DNA of 64,000 nucleotides, from positions 2,008,616 through 2,072,615 of the forward strand of contig CM022666.1 of the NCBI GenBank assembly GCA_012295275.1, written 5' to 3'. The translations under genes and the position numbers were made by a program. Positions within the stretch are counted from its first letter, which is position 1; each line of letters opens with the position of its first letter. Positions 12,988-28,326 of the stretch are shown here, in pieces. The notes under the pieces were generated by a model. The model did no database searches. It saw only the letters and a list, made by a program, of their open reading frames with translations, and was not told the origin of the DNA. This DNA is from Chrysomallon squamiferum. Lineage: Eukaryota; Mollusca; Gastropoda; Neomphalida; Peltospiridae.

Positions 12988-13901
12988 GTCAGTAATCGTA
13001 ATGGAAGTGTTATCTGAAATAACATGTATTTGTCATTGTATATTTTCTGTTCATATATAGGCATATATAGTTTACTTGTTTCTTTGTATGTCTGGGTGAG
13101 GTCGTGATATGTGTGTGTGTTTTTTTGGAAAGTTCTTTCACAGTTATGTTCACCAAATCTGTTTCAAGCAAAACCATTATAAATTTAACTAGGTCCATCC
13201 CTCACAATTATATTTCCACATAATATTAATTAATTAGAATGTACAAGTGTTTGTGTGTATATGTATATCTGTGTGTGTATGTATGGCCGTACGTATGTAT
13301 GCATGAATATGTATATGTATGTAAAGTACGTAGGTACGCACATACGTATTAAGTACATAAAAAGAATTCAATTAAAAAAAAAAAAACTAAACCTTTCTGT
13401 ACTCTTTTTTTACGAGACACATAAATCAAACATTGGCTTTTGAAATAATTACACATAATTAATGTGCAGACTGTTTGATACCTCAATTGCTTCTCTGCTA
13501 ATGTATTGCAATTATGTGTCATTTGCTGGTTAACTGTTTCTGTTATTTCATAATGTGTACAAATACACACGAATGTAATAATGTTCATTCTGACCCACGA
13601 CAAATATGGCTAAAGCACGTAAAGGATTTCACCCAACCCAAACTGTCGTAAATTACTGGAATAATTTCGCTCTTCCGTTACGTTAACAGAAGCAAAACAA
13701 ACGTAAAACTGTGTGGAACTTGTCACCACATCCTAGTGCGTATACTGCATTGTCACGTAAGTGAAAAGATACGTCAGTGTGTGACACTTGTGTGACAAGA
13801 TCACCCACCACAGTGTAAAACTATTGTGTGATGTATAGCTCTAGTTATGACACTTGTGTGACACGTAATACGACAGTGAATCGATTATTGGATGTTTAAT
13901 A

Positions 13902-13903
13902 AA

Positions 13904-13989
<86 letters not shown>
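13902..13989. repeat. (GT)n(GA)n compound microsatellite
   Basis: A GT run passes directly into a pure GA array. Two copies of TGACACTTGTGTGACA lie just upstream, near 13782 and 13847. Confidence 0.95.
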
Positions 13990-13991
<2 letters not shown>

Positions 13992-14159
13992 TTAAGAGAA
14001 TGACTAGTGTGTCTATAGGAAAGGCGTGTCTGAATGTACATTCACGAATCTTAAATGTAGATAATAATAACAAATCTTTCATTCTCTGTTTCAAATTTTG
14101 AATGTTTTAGATCACAAGACTGAAAGTAATTATCATGACAGTCTTTAAAGTAGTAAATG

Positions 14160-14249
14160 TATAATTAATTTATTATAAAAAAAAAAATAAATAAATAAAA
14201 AAAAAAATAAAATAATGATCGAACGAACAAAAAAAAATCATAGGCTGTA

Positions 14250-14284
<35 letters not shown>

Positions 14285-14345
14285 AAGAAAATAAAGAAAA
14301 AGAAAAGATAATAAAGAAACAGAAATAAAAACAGACAGAGTTCTG
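14160..14345. repeat. A-rich low-complexity tract
   Basis: Long poly(A) runs are mixed with AATA and AAAG. Nothing else is visible. Confidence 0.85.
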
Positions 14346-14422
14346 TGATGTATAAAATTGATATATCTGGAACATTTGCGAGCTTTTACGACCTTTCTCT
14401 GTCGACCGCGTTACACATCGAT

Positions 14423-14606
14423 TTACAATAACGCACCGGACTTGCTGCCGAGAAATTCATCCGCCACAGCAAGCCCACCTGTCGCTAGAATACCCATTAA
14501 TTGGTGGACGTGGTCTCCAGAAAAGTGCTTAACAGGTCTTCGAGCTTTAATGACCAATTCAGCCCTCACGAAAATAGTATCATCGGATCGACTACAAGAC
14601 TGTTGA
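14423..14606 (-). other. Unexplained ORF patch, possible exon or gene remnant
   Basis: This is a patch of balanced composition inside AT-rich intron DNA, open on both strands. The minus frame reads through motifs such as RSDDTIFVRAEL and KHFSGDHVHQLMG and ends at a TAA at 14423. The plus frame reads through INWWTWSPEKC and ends at a TGA at 14606. I do not recognise either. On the minus strand the upstream flank is poly(A), a poor context for a splice acceptor, so a decayed insertion or a chance ORF is as likely as an exon. Confidence 0.25.
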
Positions 14607-14625
14607 TTTTTTTCTCTTCTTTTTT

Positions 14626-14759
14626 TTTTTTTTTTTTTTTTTTTTTGCCACCGAAACTACCCACGGATTGGCTTCATTACAGGTGTTGTTAAGCATTAAA
14701 TCGAGATCGGTATCGATCGGTAATTTCCGTGAGTGTGTATAGTCTCGATTTCGTAGGGA

Positions 14760-14794
<35 letters not shown>
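14626..14794. repeat. Two poly(T) tracts
   Basis: Poly(T) runs occur at about 14619-14646 and 14762-14794. Confidence 0.9.
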
Positions 14795-14797
<3 letters not shown>

Positions 14798-15649
14798 GTC
14801 CTCAAATGTTTTTGGGGTTTCTAACGTTTTTAGAAAATGTTCAGTATGTAAATAGATATTAAAAATAATTTACTGGCCTTTATTCGCCAGAAAGAAAAAA
14901 AAAAAATAGTATTAATGTCAAACCTGATATTAAAAGGATGTTCATAAATGTATCGTAAACAAAAATGACAAAACACAAATCGTCCGCGAATTATCCTTCT
15001 GTAAGAATTATCTCTTTCTGTCTGTTGTGTGTTTTTGTGTGATTTTTCAAATTTTATTTCTGCACCATTTAGACAGAAAAAAACCAGTCTTTAAAATGAT
15101 GTACGACAGAGATGAATCTATTCACAAATCTGAGCGAACAAGCCAACTCTTTCGATACGTTAATATTACGTGTTTTCGTATCAACTTAAACTCGCAGACA
15201 TCTTACGTTGAAATCTGTCTCCTTCGTTTATCGTAAAACCTATAATTATCTAAAAACAAACAGTGGTCATCTCATACAAAGTTAATATATTAAAATAAAA
15301 AAAAAATAATAATAATAAAAATAAAAATCTGCTAATACTATTATAACTTTCACAATATCTTCCTGTGTTAGATGTGTGACCTTAATTCCGCCAATGTTTT
15401 GTTAACCCAGTTTTATGTGATTTGCTAATATTATCGTCTACGGTGTTTTTTTTCTTAAGTGTGAGATTTATGTCACGTTCTTTCGGGATGTTTTCTTTAG
15501 TGGCATAAGTGGATTTTAGACTGAACTGGCGAATGAATGTGTGTCTGTGTCTGTGTCTGTGTGAGTCTGTGTGTGTGTGTGTGTGTGTGTGTGTTTAGAA
15601 GAGTATTCAATATTTCATAAACAGGGTGAGGCAATATTGTAGATAATGC

Positions 15650-16130
15650 ACTACACAACACTATACTATTCTATGTTATGCTACACTAATACTACACTAC
15701 ATTATGCCGTTTATACTAAACTAATACTATACTATACTATACCACACTACACTAAACTAGATTAATACTAATACTATGCTACACTAATCTACGCTACACT
15801 ATACTATGCTACACTAATCCGTACTAGCGTATAGTCTGTGCTATTCTACACTTATAAAACTTCCCTATGTTATGCTACACTATACTACATAACAATACTA
15901 CACTATACTACATAACAGTACTAGACTACACTATACCATACGTCACTGTACTACTCTGCTGTACTACACGATGCCATCTAGTTCTATACTATACCATTAT
16001 ACACTATAGTTACACTAGACTATGGTACCCTGTGATGTTCTATATAGCACTAGATAACACTACCCTACCACTCTACACTACATTTACCACACAACACTAG
16101 ACAACACTAGACTATACTAAACTGTATACA
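15650..16130. repeat. Degenerate (ACTAT/ACACT)n satellite-like tract
   Basis: About 480 bp are dominated by the words CTACACTA, ACTATACTA and ACACTAATA. They drift in period around 5-10 bp and have no stable longer unit. The 77-codon ORF across it is repeat translation. Confidence 0.75.
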
Positions 16131-16375
16131 CTAGACCTCGCCACACCCTCCTATACATAGCACAATGCAGCACATAATTAAACACACTTACGCTAACAAC
16201 AATAATACACCAACAGTGCACCTATTTCCGACATGCACTTGAAATACTAAATCGAGATTTTCGAGTACCGCCAGTCAATACACGACAGAGAAAACAGTTG
16301 TACGTTCAATATTCACTTTCTTCCAAGTCTGCATGAACACGTTCTTGTTGGTTGTATTTCGATTCACTTCAAATT

Positions 16376-17270
<895 letters not shown>

Positions 17271-17340
<70 letters not shown>
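17271..17340. repeat. (CT)n microsatellite
   Basis: This is a pure dinucleotide array of about 70 bp. Confidence 0.95.
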
Positions 17341-17341
<1 letters not shown>

Positions 17342-17715
17342 ATAAGAACAAAATGATGAAAAACTAACTGCAAATACAAAGTATGTTTATATTACTGAAA
17401 TGAGGATGATAATATGGTTATAATAATTATTACTATTTCATTGGAATGTATGATTCTCAAAAAAAAAAAAAAAAAAAAAAAAAACCGTTCTTTAGCCCTG
17501 CCTTTGCCCGCATCTGGTGCACGTGCAAACATGCAACATGCCGTCGTATTGTGTTGACAGATGCTGGATATTGCGGTTGACGTGGCTTACGGACAGACGA
17601 GTTGTCAGCAGATGTGTCGTCGTCGTCGTCGTTACTGAAAATATGTCACCACCTGCTCGCCACCCATGTTACTGTGGTCTGTTGTTTTGTATTGCGCAAC
17701 ATTTTGTTACATCTA

Positions 17716-18086
17716 AATATTATTCAATTTTCCTACCACGTATTATGCACTTACAATTAACACAGGTTGTTGTAGTTGCTGCTGTTATTACCGTTTAAAT
17801 ATTTACATGCATACATAAATACTTAGTTACATGCGTACATAATATATGCAGTGAAAGGTGTGTTAAAAGTATTTATTTTAGGTTTCGCAAAAATATTAAT
17901 TCAATTTTTCTACCACGTGTTATGCACTTATAGTTATAGAGGTTGTTGTAGTTGCTGCTGTCATTACCGTTGCCATGTTTCATATATTTACATGCATACA
18001 TAAATACTTAGTTGGTTAGTTACATACATAATATATGCAGTAAAAGGTCTAATAAAAGTATTTATTTTATGTGTCGCAAGAATATT
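17716..18086. repeat. Tandem duplication of about 180 bp
   Basis: Two adjacent copies start at about 17716 and 17893. They share TTCTACCACG or CCTACCACG, GTTGTTGTAGTTGCTGCTG, ACATGCATACATAAATACTT and AAAAGTATTTATTTTA, and each ends in a TTCGCAA or GTCGCAAG segment. The second copy carries small insertions. Neither is open in any frame. Confidence 0.8.
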
Positions 18087-18347
18087 TCTCTGCTCTTGTT
18101 CATATTCGTTTATTAATATATGTATTTTCCTTCACGGGTGTTGATCAAAAAGATTTTAGAGTTCACGGCTGACTGATCACAGATTTTGATCTTTGCGCGT
18201 GAAACGTTTACTTTTGCTCAGTGTAAAAAATATCGACACATTGAAAAGTTGTATTACGTGGCAGTCAACGATGTGACGTCATGAAATGTGATATGGCGGA
18301 ACTCTGCTATATGTATTATTGTCATTAATATTATTAGTATTAATACC

Positions 18348-18396
18348 ATTACTACTACTACTACTACAATTGATGTTGGTGCTGCTGCTGCTGCTG

Positions 18397-18476
<80 letters not shown>
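18348..18476. repeat. (ACT)n(AAT)n trinucleotide array
   Basis: ACT repeats with a GCT interruption pass into AAT repeats. All frames are open by composition only. Confidence 0.95.
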
Positions 18477-18479
<3 letters not shown>

Positions 18480-18924
18480 TACATTTATTACTATAAATAA
18501 AAAAATAAAAATACAATCTCTATTTCTCAATAGCAGAATAAGGTGAAGCAGCCGAAGGTGCGTACGTTTAATGTATATATGACAGGTAACAATGAAATAT
18601 ACACCTAATTAAATAATTACTAATGTAACCACCTGATAACAACAGTAGACATAATTAATTAAAACCCGGATAAGCGTCAGTTTTACATCCTAAACAAGCA
18701 TTACGGTTTGCATAGCGACGCGTGTTTCCATGACAACGAATTTCTAAATAATTATTTAAGTGTGTAATTTAATAAGGTTTACGGTAATCGGATTTTCGGG
18801 GAGAGAAAGAGACAGCCAGGTAATTAATTAATTTGTATTTCTTCTGATCTTTTTAATCCTCCTATCTCAAACAAGATTTTATAATAAATATAACGATATT
18901 AACAATAATGGGAATGTACGACGA

Positions 18925-19021
18925 CCAAGAACACAATAGCAATACTAGTAATGATAATAATGATTATAATAATAGTGGTAGTTGTTATAGTAGAAGTAGT
19001 CGTACTTGTAATTAGGAATAC

Positions 19022-19054
<33 letters not shown>

Positions 19055-19345
19055 GTAATAACTCCAGTAATAAAAGCAGCAATAACAGATGTAGTAGAAG
19101 TAGTAGTAACTGTAATAATAATTATTATAATAACAGTAGTAGTTGTTGTTGTAGTAGTAGAAGTAGTAGTATTAGTAGTTAGTAAAAATAATAATAATAG
19201 TAGTAATGTAATAACAATAACAACAACAACACCAATAACAGTAGCAGCAATAATAACATTATTATTATTGTTATTATTATCATTATTATTATCATTATTA
19301 TTATCATTATTATTGATGATGATGATGATGAAGATGATGGTGATG
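18925..19345. repeat. Compound AAT/AGT/ATG trinucleotide region
   Basis: Roughly 420 bp of interrupted AAT, AGT, ACA and ATG triplets. The long minus-strand ORF here (poly-Ile/Thr/Asn) is repeat translation. Confidence 0.85.
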
Positions 19346-19725
19346 ATGTAATTGATCAAAAGTGTTCGATTCAAATCCCCGTCTTCTTTTCAACCATTAC
19401 TTTTTATATTTTTTTCATTTATTTATTTATTTATTTTATTGTATTAATTTATTTATCCTAATACCAATTTAGAAAAGCAGATATTTAATATAAATAAAAA
19501 CTGTTCTGGTGGTTCTGACTTACATACTTAATACGACTTAGATCTAGCTATTTTAATATCTGTGTTACAGATATGTTATTACTTGCTTACCCATTTACTT
19601 ACTTATGAATTCAGTTAGTAGTCACGAGCGACTTCAGAAAGAGGTTAAGTGACTAATTGTTATAATCATTGAAATGAACAATGCTTGTGACAAATTAACA
19701 CGGGATATTTATGGGGAAGGTTAAG

Positions 19726-19726
<1 letters not shown>

Positions 19727-19777
<51 letters not shown>

Positions 19778-19796
19778 ATGAGAGAGAATGAGTGAG

Positions 19797-19868
<72 letters not shown>
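19727..19868. repeat. (GT)n(GA)n compound microsatellite
   Basis: A GT run passes into GA with GAATGA interruptions. Confidence 0.95.
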
Positions 19869-19871
<3 letters not shown>

Positions 19872-20835
19872 AATAGTAAGGTATAACGTTTGTTTATTTG
19901 TTGTTGTTTTTACATATTTTCATATAACACAGTCGAACGGGTGAGAGATTGATACAAAAAAAATTATCGGAGAGCAGAATACAGTGGAATTACTCTCCTT
20001 GAATGATTTTTCATAACCCATGACCGAAATCAAAATCACCCTCAACAGATTAGGAATAGCTTAAACAGATCAGGCATAAACAACAACAATATAGATATAT
20101 ATATATATCTATATACACAGACACACACACTAGATTCCCGACAACATTTGATAGCGCGATAACGTGAAACCCAATACAAGAAATGTATCTTCAATGACAG
20201 CTCAGAAACGATTTACGACCGATCGTATAACAATTTCACACCTCAGTACTTCTGAGGGGTTGGTTGGGTGGGCATGTGTTTTCTTGTCCCTCGTTACTTC
20301 CACATCAACGTCGACGTCGCCTTCAACGGACACTTCACGGACGTCATTGTAGCCGCTGCTTCAATAGCGATTTATTTATTAACAATCGCTGTTTAACACA
20401 CCGCACCCGCGCGACCTACGCACAAACAAAATAACGCATCGAAGTGTCGAACTGTATATCGTCTTTTGTCGAGTTAAGACGAACATTATCTGTATGTGCT
20501 TTGGAATGACCCGCGGCGCTATCTTTTATCGCGGAACAAAGGATGTATTCATGCGCGACATGAGACACCGCTCATATTGAGTGAGGTTTTTTTGTGTGTA
20601 GTTGAGTTTATGGCGCTCCGGCGACTAACATAAATATATAAGTAGATAATGAAGTGTTTGATGACGGCGTTTATAATGCCGTCAGTTTGAAGTCGACACG
20701 ACAACGGCAACATAACACACACACACACACCGTAAAAGTAACGGAGATAGGTTTTGTGTCGGTGACTCGTTCGCGGACAGTGAAATAGTCTCGTTTTTTT
20801 TTTTTTTTTTTTCTTTTCTTTAAATAAATAAATAA

Positions 20836-20855
20836 TAGCAGTAATACTACTACTA

Positions 20856-20891
<36 letters not shown>

Positions 20892-21097
20892 ATAATAATA
20901 ATAATGATAATAATAATAATAATGATAATAATGATAATAATGATTAAATTAATAGTAATAATAATAATAATAATAACATTGTTAATAATTATAGTAATAA
21001 TAATATTACAATAATAAAATACTACTACTACTAATAGTAATAAAAAAAAAATAATAACATTAATAATAATAACGACATTAATAATGGAATAATAATA

Positions 21098-21128
<31 letters not shown>

Positions 21129-21155
21129 CAATAATAACAATAATAATAATAATGG
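20836..21155. repeat. ACT/AAT trinucleotide region
   Basis: An ACT array is followed by heavily interrupted AAT repeats. No gene is visible. Confidence 0.9.
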
Positions 21156-21539
21156 TTTAGTCATCATCTTGATACTGCAAGGTGTATGGATTATACTCTG
21201 GTAATGATTCTAAGTCAAACTTAAAATATGAATGAGTTCGTAAAACATTTCCCATAATTTAGATAGGATAGTCAAAATCAAGAACCCTTAACTTAAAGTG
21301 TTTCGGTGAAAAACATAATTATAGAAAGTCCATCCTAACATTTTTGGAGAAGGGGCGTTGAAAACAAGAAGAAAATAACCTTTTCGCTTACAGTTAAAAA
21401 TGTGTTCAGTATTTAGTGATTTTCGAAATAATTTCTGTAATGTATCTCTGAATGAAAGGCAAAACTGTTATGGTCGAACGTGTATCTGATTTCTGTGAGA
21501 TTTTTTTCTTTGGTTGTTGTTGTTATGGGTGGTTTTGCT

Positions 21540-21640
21540 CTGTGTGTGTGTGTGAGTGTGTGCGTGTGTGTGTGTCTGTGTGTGAGTCTGTGTGTGCGTG
21601 TCTGTGCGTGCGTGTCTGTGTGTGTGTGTGTGTGTGTCAA
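21540..21640. repeat. (GT)n with CT interruptions
   Basis: The GT array is interrupted by GTCTGTG and GCGTG words. ORFs on both strands across it are repeat translations. Confidence 0.9.
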
Positions 21641-22639
21641 AACGGTAATACAATACACGGCGAAAGAACAAAGCTGTACTGAAATACGTCTGCTGGTGCA
21701 ATCCTCTTTGAAGTGTTTGACCTGCAGATAATTTAAGGAAAGGTACACTTAGTCAGATCTCCAAGAAGACGTAACAAAATGTACCCAAAGTCTGCGGGTT
21801 TCAGGATGAAGGTCTTTGACGTTCGTTCTCTCTTGTTCATGTTTTTTTGTGCATACAAATTCTTGAACAAGCACCAAAAGTGCGGCATGTGTTCTTATTA
21901 AAAATTGTTCATCCAGAAAAGTAAAAGTTGTTTTTATCTGAATGCAGAATGATTCTCGTTATATTATTTTGAAATGGTTAATTTAAGAACACAGTCGCAA
22001 AATGACAAACAGAATTTCAATCATAAACCTAGGAAGATTTAAAAACAGCCAGAAAAAAAAAAAAAAAAAAAAAAACCCATTAATATCACAAACGTTATTG
22101 TATTCAAATACAAAAATATTTTTGTGTTCTAACTGAATCAGTCATTTGGGAAAACGGGGAACAGAAATACCAACAGATTATCAGACAGACAGACAGAAAT
22201 ATTAGAAGTAAGCCAGATAAAAAACACCCATTAATGTCACAAACATATTATTAAAAGTATTTCAGGGTCCTATTTGAAATAGTCGTACAGAAAACGGTAT
22301 CAGAAATACGAATAAAAAAAGACAAAGTAGAGATTGGAAAATAACTAAAAATATATTAAACATTACAAACACTGATATAACTGTGATGTTTGTGAATTTG
22401 TTGACGTCATTATACTATACACATTAACATTAGAGACACGAATATTACCAAGATGAAATATATCATTACTCCAGACACAAATATTACCAAGCGGAAACGT
22501 GTCATTACGTCATAATTAGTCTGGGAAAGCAAATTCTTTGACAAAAAGTCTGCATTCGACGTGGAGAGAGAGAGAGAGACTAAACAAAAATATACCTTAT
22601 GACCGACATTCCGAATTAAGCCTAATCGATAATCTCCCT

Positions 22640-23246
22640 TTGTTAACACTTTTTTTTTTTTTTCTTTTTTTTTTATATTTAGTTTCGATCACGACTGTAC
22701 AATTCGTTCGACCGGAGAACACTTACGAACGTGTTTCGAAAGATTCGCCAGATACTTGAGCGCTTTCGACTCCACTGTCCGTCCCCAAGCACTATCAGCA
22801 TTCACAGCGTTTTAATAGACTCTTGCGACAGCGCCGCTTTAATTTTGTACATGAGCGAGTCCGCCATTGTTTAGCCTTGCGTTTCTGATCGGCCTGTCAT
22901 TGGAGATGAATTGCTACAACTCTCATTGGTTTATAAGCGATTGCTTTTCATTTTGTGTACCCGTGTCTGGGAGTTTTTTGGGTTGTTTTTTTTTTTTTTT
23001 AAGAAAGAATTGATTTAGTTTGCGTTCTGACAATTTTTTTTTTTTTTTTTTTTTTTTTTACCGTGATGTTGATTTTTTTTTTGATTTATTTATTGATTTT
23101 TTTTTTTTAAATTATTATTACATATTTAAGTACATTTTTGTTTTCTCTTTTTCAGTTTAGACTATATTAGACTATATTTATTATATATATATATCTTTTA
23201 ATATAAATAATTTATATCACACTCAAACGTAGTCAATTTTAATAAC

Positions 23247-23284
<38 letters not shown>

Positions 23285-24560
23285 AAATAATTATTTCTTT
23301 ACGTTAAAAAAAAAATCATAATAATCATTAATCATTTTTGAATAAATCGTTTCTTCTGTGCTTGAAAATAAAGGGCATATTTATCAAATTCTTTCTAAAA
23401 GTAATCAAAAGATTTTCCAATTAATTCTGCTAGATTTCATGGAAGTCCTTCAAATTTATTGCTCTGGGTTCAGAAATTAACTATTTTTAAATACGTCTTT
23501 TTTCACTCATTCTGAAGAAAAAAAAAAGCCAACATTTATTGCACAGCGTTCAAACCGTAATGAAGTCATTTTCAGTTATTTTGTTTTCACGGTTTTTTGG
23601 AAGTCTTGTTTTGGGGGTTTTTTTGTTAAAAGAATGCTGTCGAATTCTGCGAAATTAATTTATTTAAAGGGAATCTCCCTTTAATTCCGATTTTCACATT
23701 TCGGTACAAGACATGTTGCATATTGTTTAGTCATTTTCAATTCATTTTCTAAAATTAATTATCTTCTTTAAAATCTCCTGGTATTTAAAAGCGTGCTGTG
23801 GATTGTTTTTTCTCTGTTGTTGTTGTTGTTTTGTTTTTTTTTTTTTTGTTTTATTGGGTTTTTTTTTTTAGAAATTTATATTTTTAAAGAGATTCGATCG
23901 GAGAAATTTTGGATATCGCATTTGTAATCAAACTTATCCATTTTTTTTTTTTTTTCAAACTTCTTTTTTCCTAAATTACATTCTTGAACAAATTCACGGG
24001 AATATAATCGCTTTTCGTATTCATTACTCTCTTAAAGGGAGTCACTCGTATAATTCAATTTCTGATTTTTTTTTTTTTTTTTTTGTTCTTCGATTTCTGA
24101 ATTCATTACTCCGATCAAACTAATCAAATCATTTTTTTTTAAAACCGTTTCCTAAATTACTTTCTTTTAACAAAGTTTTTGGTTTTAAAGACGCTGTGTC
24201 GCTCTTTAAATTACTTTTTTTTTTATTTTTTTTTTCTTAAAGGCAGTCTGTCGTGAATTTTGATTTGTCGATCTATCGTCTCTTCAAACTAGGTTAATGG
24301 TACATACATCTATTACCGTTAATCATCTTACGTGTTTATCAATTAGCTTTTCATTACATTTCCTTACATATTTATTTGTTCCTGCGAAAAATCGATGGCA
24401 CGATTACCGTTAAAAGCAAATCACCTAAACAAAAAAAAACAGCTGTTGTAATATCTTTCTTTTTTACTTTTCTTTTTCTTCTCGTTTTAATGTCTGGATT
24501 ATAAATACTTTCATTTACAGTATTGGATTTTGTAAAAAAAAAAAAATAATAATAAAAAAA
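22640..24560. other. T-rich noncoding intron segment
   Basis: Many poly(T) tracts occur (for example 22650-22675, 23033-23060, 23250-23283, 23836-23850, 24066-24085), separated by short unique AT-rich sequence. The words AAAGGGA(A/G)TC and TTCTTTTAAC recur loosely. No ORF is supportable. Confidence 0.6.
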
Positions 24561-24695
24561 AGCTGTTTGACATTTTTAAATGTATTATATCATAGAAATC
24601 AATATTTAAATAATTTTCAACTGTTAATAAAACAACAACATTACCAAACTACTGTCAACAACAGCAGCGACAACAATATCATACTCATCAGTAGG

Positions 24696-24837
<142 letters not shown>

Positions 24838-25727
24838 AATAACAATAACAATTATATGGATAATGACGCTGTTAACCAATACTAAATAATGTAAATATTG
24901 TTGTTGATGGCTATGCTTCGTGTCCTTAAATAATCATTTGCTTGTACATTATTTAACATCAAAGGCGATAAAGAAATGAATAATAACAAAAAATTTAAAA
25001 ACAAATTTAAATGTACTGCTAAATGGATATTTACAATTATCTGTACATGCTGTTTTTATCCCTCTTTTTATTTTATTTCTTCTCCTTATTTTTTTTTTTT
25101 TTTCTTTTTTCTTTTCCGTTGTGGTGGGGGGGAGGGTCGTGCCATTGTATGTATGTATTGAGGGGGAGGTGCAACTGACATTTCCCATTTTCACAACATA
25201 TTTAGATGACTTTTTTTTCCCATTCTGGGTAATGGCTTAATGGAAGCTGGTGACAGCTCCAGATAAAGTACGGCCGCATGAAAAATAGATTCGTAGTTTA
25301 ATGTTATGTTTTTTTTTTTGTTTTTTTTGGTCATTTTTTTTAAATGAATTGAAACTGTTTTACGACTTTCTCTCCTATTTTCGACGCACCCATTAATTCG
25401 GTCGTTTTCGAATTATGCGCTCGTAAAGCGTTGTAAATTCGAAAATTATGTCCGTGTTGCTTAGTAACGCCAGATTGAGTTCGTCATCTTAAACGTGGTG
25501 ATGAAGCACAGAGCTGCATTCACTGCCCTAACCCGCCAGGGGTCAGTAGATCAATTCTCTTTGAGGGAGATCCATTCTGACCCTGTAATTTAATGTCTCA
25601 GACAAAACATAGATTTTTTTTTTTTTTTGTAAAAGAAACCTCGCTGCTAAGCGTGAGATTTGAGGACATGACAGCTGCGTGTTTCCTTTCTAACATGTTT
25701 GAAACTTGTGTTCAAATGTTCGTAAAT

Positions 25728-25943
<216 letters not shown>

Positions 25944-26143
25944 CGCTCGCTCGTTCTCTATATTTTTATAAATATCTCACTCTCTCGCTTTCTACCTGAA
26001 TATTCCTCTCAGTGACATTCATTCTCTTTCTTTCTTATTTTCTCACACCTTCTCTGTTTCTGTATCTCACTATCTCCAAAGTTATATACATAATAGATAT
26101 CTTTGTATCTCTGGTTTTTGTATACTCTCCCTTTCTCTATTTT

Positions 26144-26285
<142 letters not shown>

Positions 26286-26705
26286 GCTCTCCCTTTCATC
26301 AGTTTCTTTTTAACATGCTCTCTCATTATCTCTGTATTTCATTCCCTGTTTCTTCTTTGCAGAGTTTGTAAAAATAAACCAATATTACCTTTAATTATCT
26401 TTTGTCTTTTGAAGTAAAAAAAAAAAAAAAAAAAAAAAAAGAAAAACGAAAGAATGTCTCTAATCATGCAGTGTCCTTTCAAGTTCAGAAAGTGAGCGAA
26501 AAATTAGACCTTTAAACAAAGCTTTGAAAAATGTATCACGTTTTGTTGAAATGTAAAGATTTTGTGGGCAGGAGAATGTCAAGTTTGAGATAATCGCTTG
26601 TTTTGATGGCGAAGCGTCCACTCTTTAAGAGATATAATTGTCATCTTCTAATTTATTTTTATGTTGGTATACTATGATTGTCATTATTTTACTTTATTTC
26701 TATGA

Positions 26706-26706
<1 letters not shown>

Positions 26707-26749
<43 letters not shown>

Positions 26750-27060
26750 CGTGTGTGTGTGGTTATGTATTAAACTGTTTCTGCATGTTTCATTCTTTGT
26801 GAATGTTTAGGAAAATAACTGAATAGTCACGTTGTTCTGTATCGCTATCTTTTTCTCTCTCACTCATTCTCTTTTTCACTCACTCTCTTTGTCTGTCTGT
26901 CTACATGTCTGTCTGTCTGTCTGTCTTTTCTATTTAATGTGTATTTCTCTCACGCCATATTATTAGTCTATGAGTCTAGCTACCTATCTATATATCCCTA
27001 AACGCTTATCTTTATATATATATATATGTCTATCTATATCTATGCCTATTTGTCTGCTGG

Positions 27061-27096
<36 letters not shown>

Positions 27097-27125
27097 TTAT
27101 CTATCTATATATCTATCTATCTGTA
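26707..27125. repeat. AT/GT, CTGT and TATC microsatellite cluster
   Basis: AT and GT runs lie at 26707-26760, CTGT repeats near 26890-26925 and TATC repeats at about 27060-27125. Confidence 0.85.
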
Positions 27126-27539
27126 TCTAGCTGAATATATTCCTCTTTATACGTCTTTTTCTGCTTTCTCTGTTTCTCTTCTCTTTTCCATTCGTCTTGT
27201 TGTCTGTTTGTTTGTCCTTCTTTCTACCTATCTATCTACATAGGTGAAAACGGTTCTGAGTTCACAGTAGTGAGACTGGATTATTACGTTACAAAGACTC
27301 GCGTGTGGCTGTACTGAAAGCCTGCGGACTTTGGCATCGATTCTAGAAACTGGGATAGACGAGTACAAAAAAGAGACGTTACGTTTGACGTGCACAGGAG
27401 GGACTGGTTGTTGGTCACTGAGTAACTTTGTGTTAGTCTGAACAGTCAGATCTGAGTAAGAAATAAAATTTCGTGCACCAAAGTTTGAACTTGTCTGCGA
27501 GTCGACATCCATTAATATTTTTTTCTTTCGTTTACTTCT

Positions 27540-27627
27540 CTCATTTCGTCTCTCTCTCTTATCTCTTTCTTTCGTTCTTTCTCTCTCTCTCTCTCTCACT
27601 CTATCTTTCTCTCTCTCTCCTTCTCTC

Positions 27628-27666
<39 letters not shown>

Positions 27667-27760
27667 CTCTCTCTCTGAATCTCTCTGACCCTCCTCTGTC
27701 TCTCTCTCTCTCTCTCTCTGTCTCCTCCCTCTCTCTCTATTCATTTCTCGTTTATATATT

Positions 27761-27838
<78 letters not shown>

Positions 27839-27955
27839 TTCTTTCTCTGTCTCTCTATCTATCTATCTCTCTCTGTCTCTCTATCTATCTATCTCTTACT
27901 TTCTATCTTTCTTTCTCGCTCTCTCTCTCTGTCTCTCTCTCTCACTCTATCGAAC
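27540..27955. repeat. Long interrupted CT-rich tract
   Basis: CT arrays are interrupted by TTTCT, CACT and ATCTAT words over about 400 bp. Confidence 0.9.
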
Positions 27956-28245
27956 CTTTTTCTTTTTGCCTTTCTTCTCTCGCTTAATTTAACTTTATTC
28001 TTCCATAAGTTGTTCCCATACTCCCGCCAGTAAAACATATATAACTAACCCTGTGCAAACATGCAGTGTTTAAAACCACGGTTTTGTATTCAGGTGTGTT
28101 ACACGCTGTTTTTGTAAACACAAACAAACATTAACAGGAACATTTGTGTTTTCTTTGCTGGCAACGGACTTTGCCTGCTTAAGATGTATTCACACCGTGT
28201 GTTTGTGAGTAACGATAACCACAGAGTGAAAACAAACAATTAAAT

Positions 28246-28247
<2 letters not shown>

Positions 28248-28323
<76 letters not shown>
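28248..28323. repeat. (GA)n microsatellite
   Basis: A pure GA array is followed at 28335-28360 by GTGA repeats. Confidence 0.95.

Positions 28324-28326
<3 letters not shown>

Noticed and set aside
20164-20352. ORF ending in a Thr/Ser-rich run over ACGTCG repeats.
   Set aside because: It has no splice context and the run is a short local repeat.
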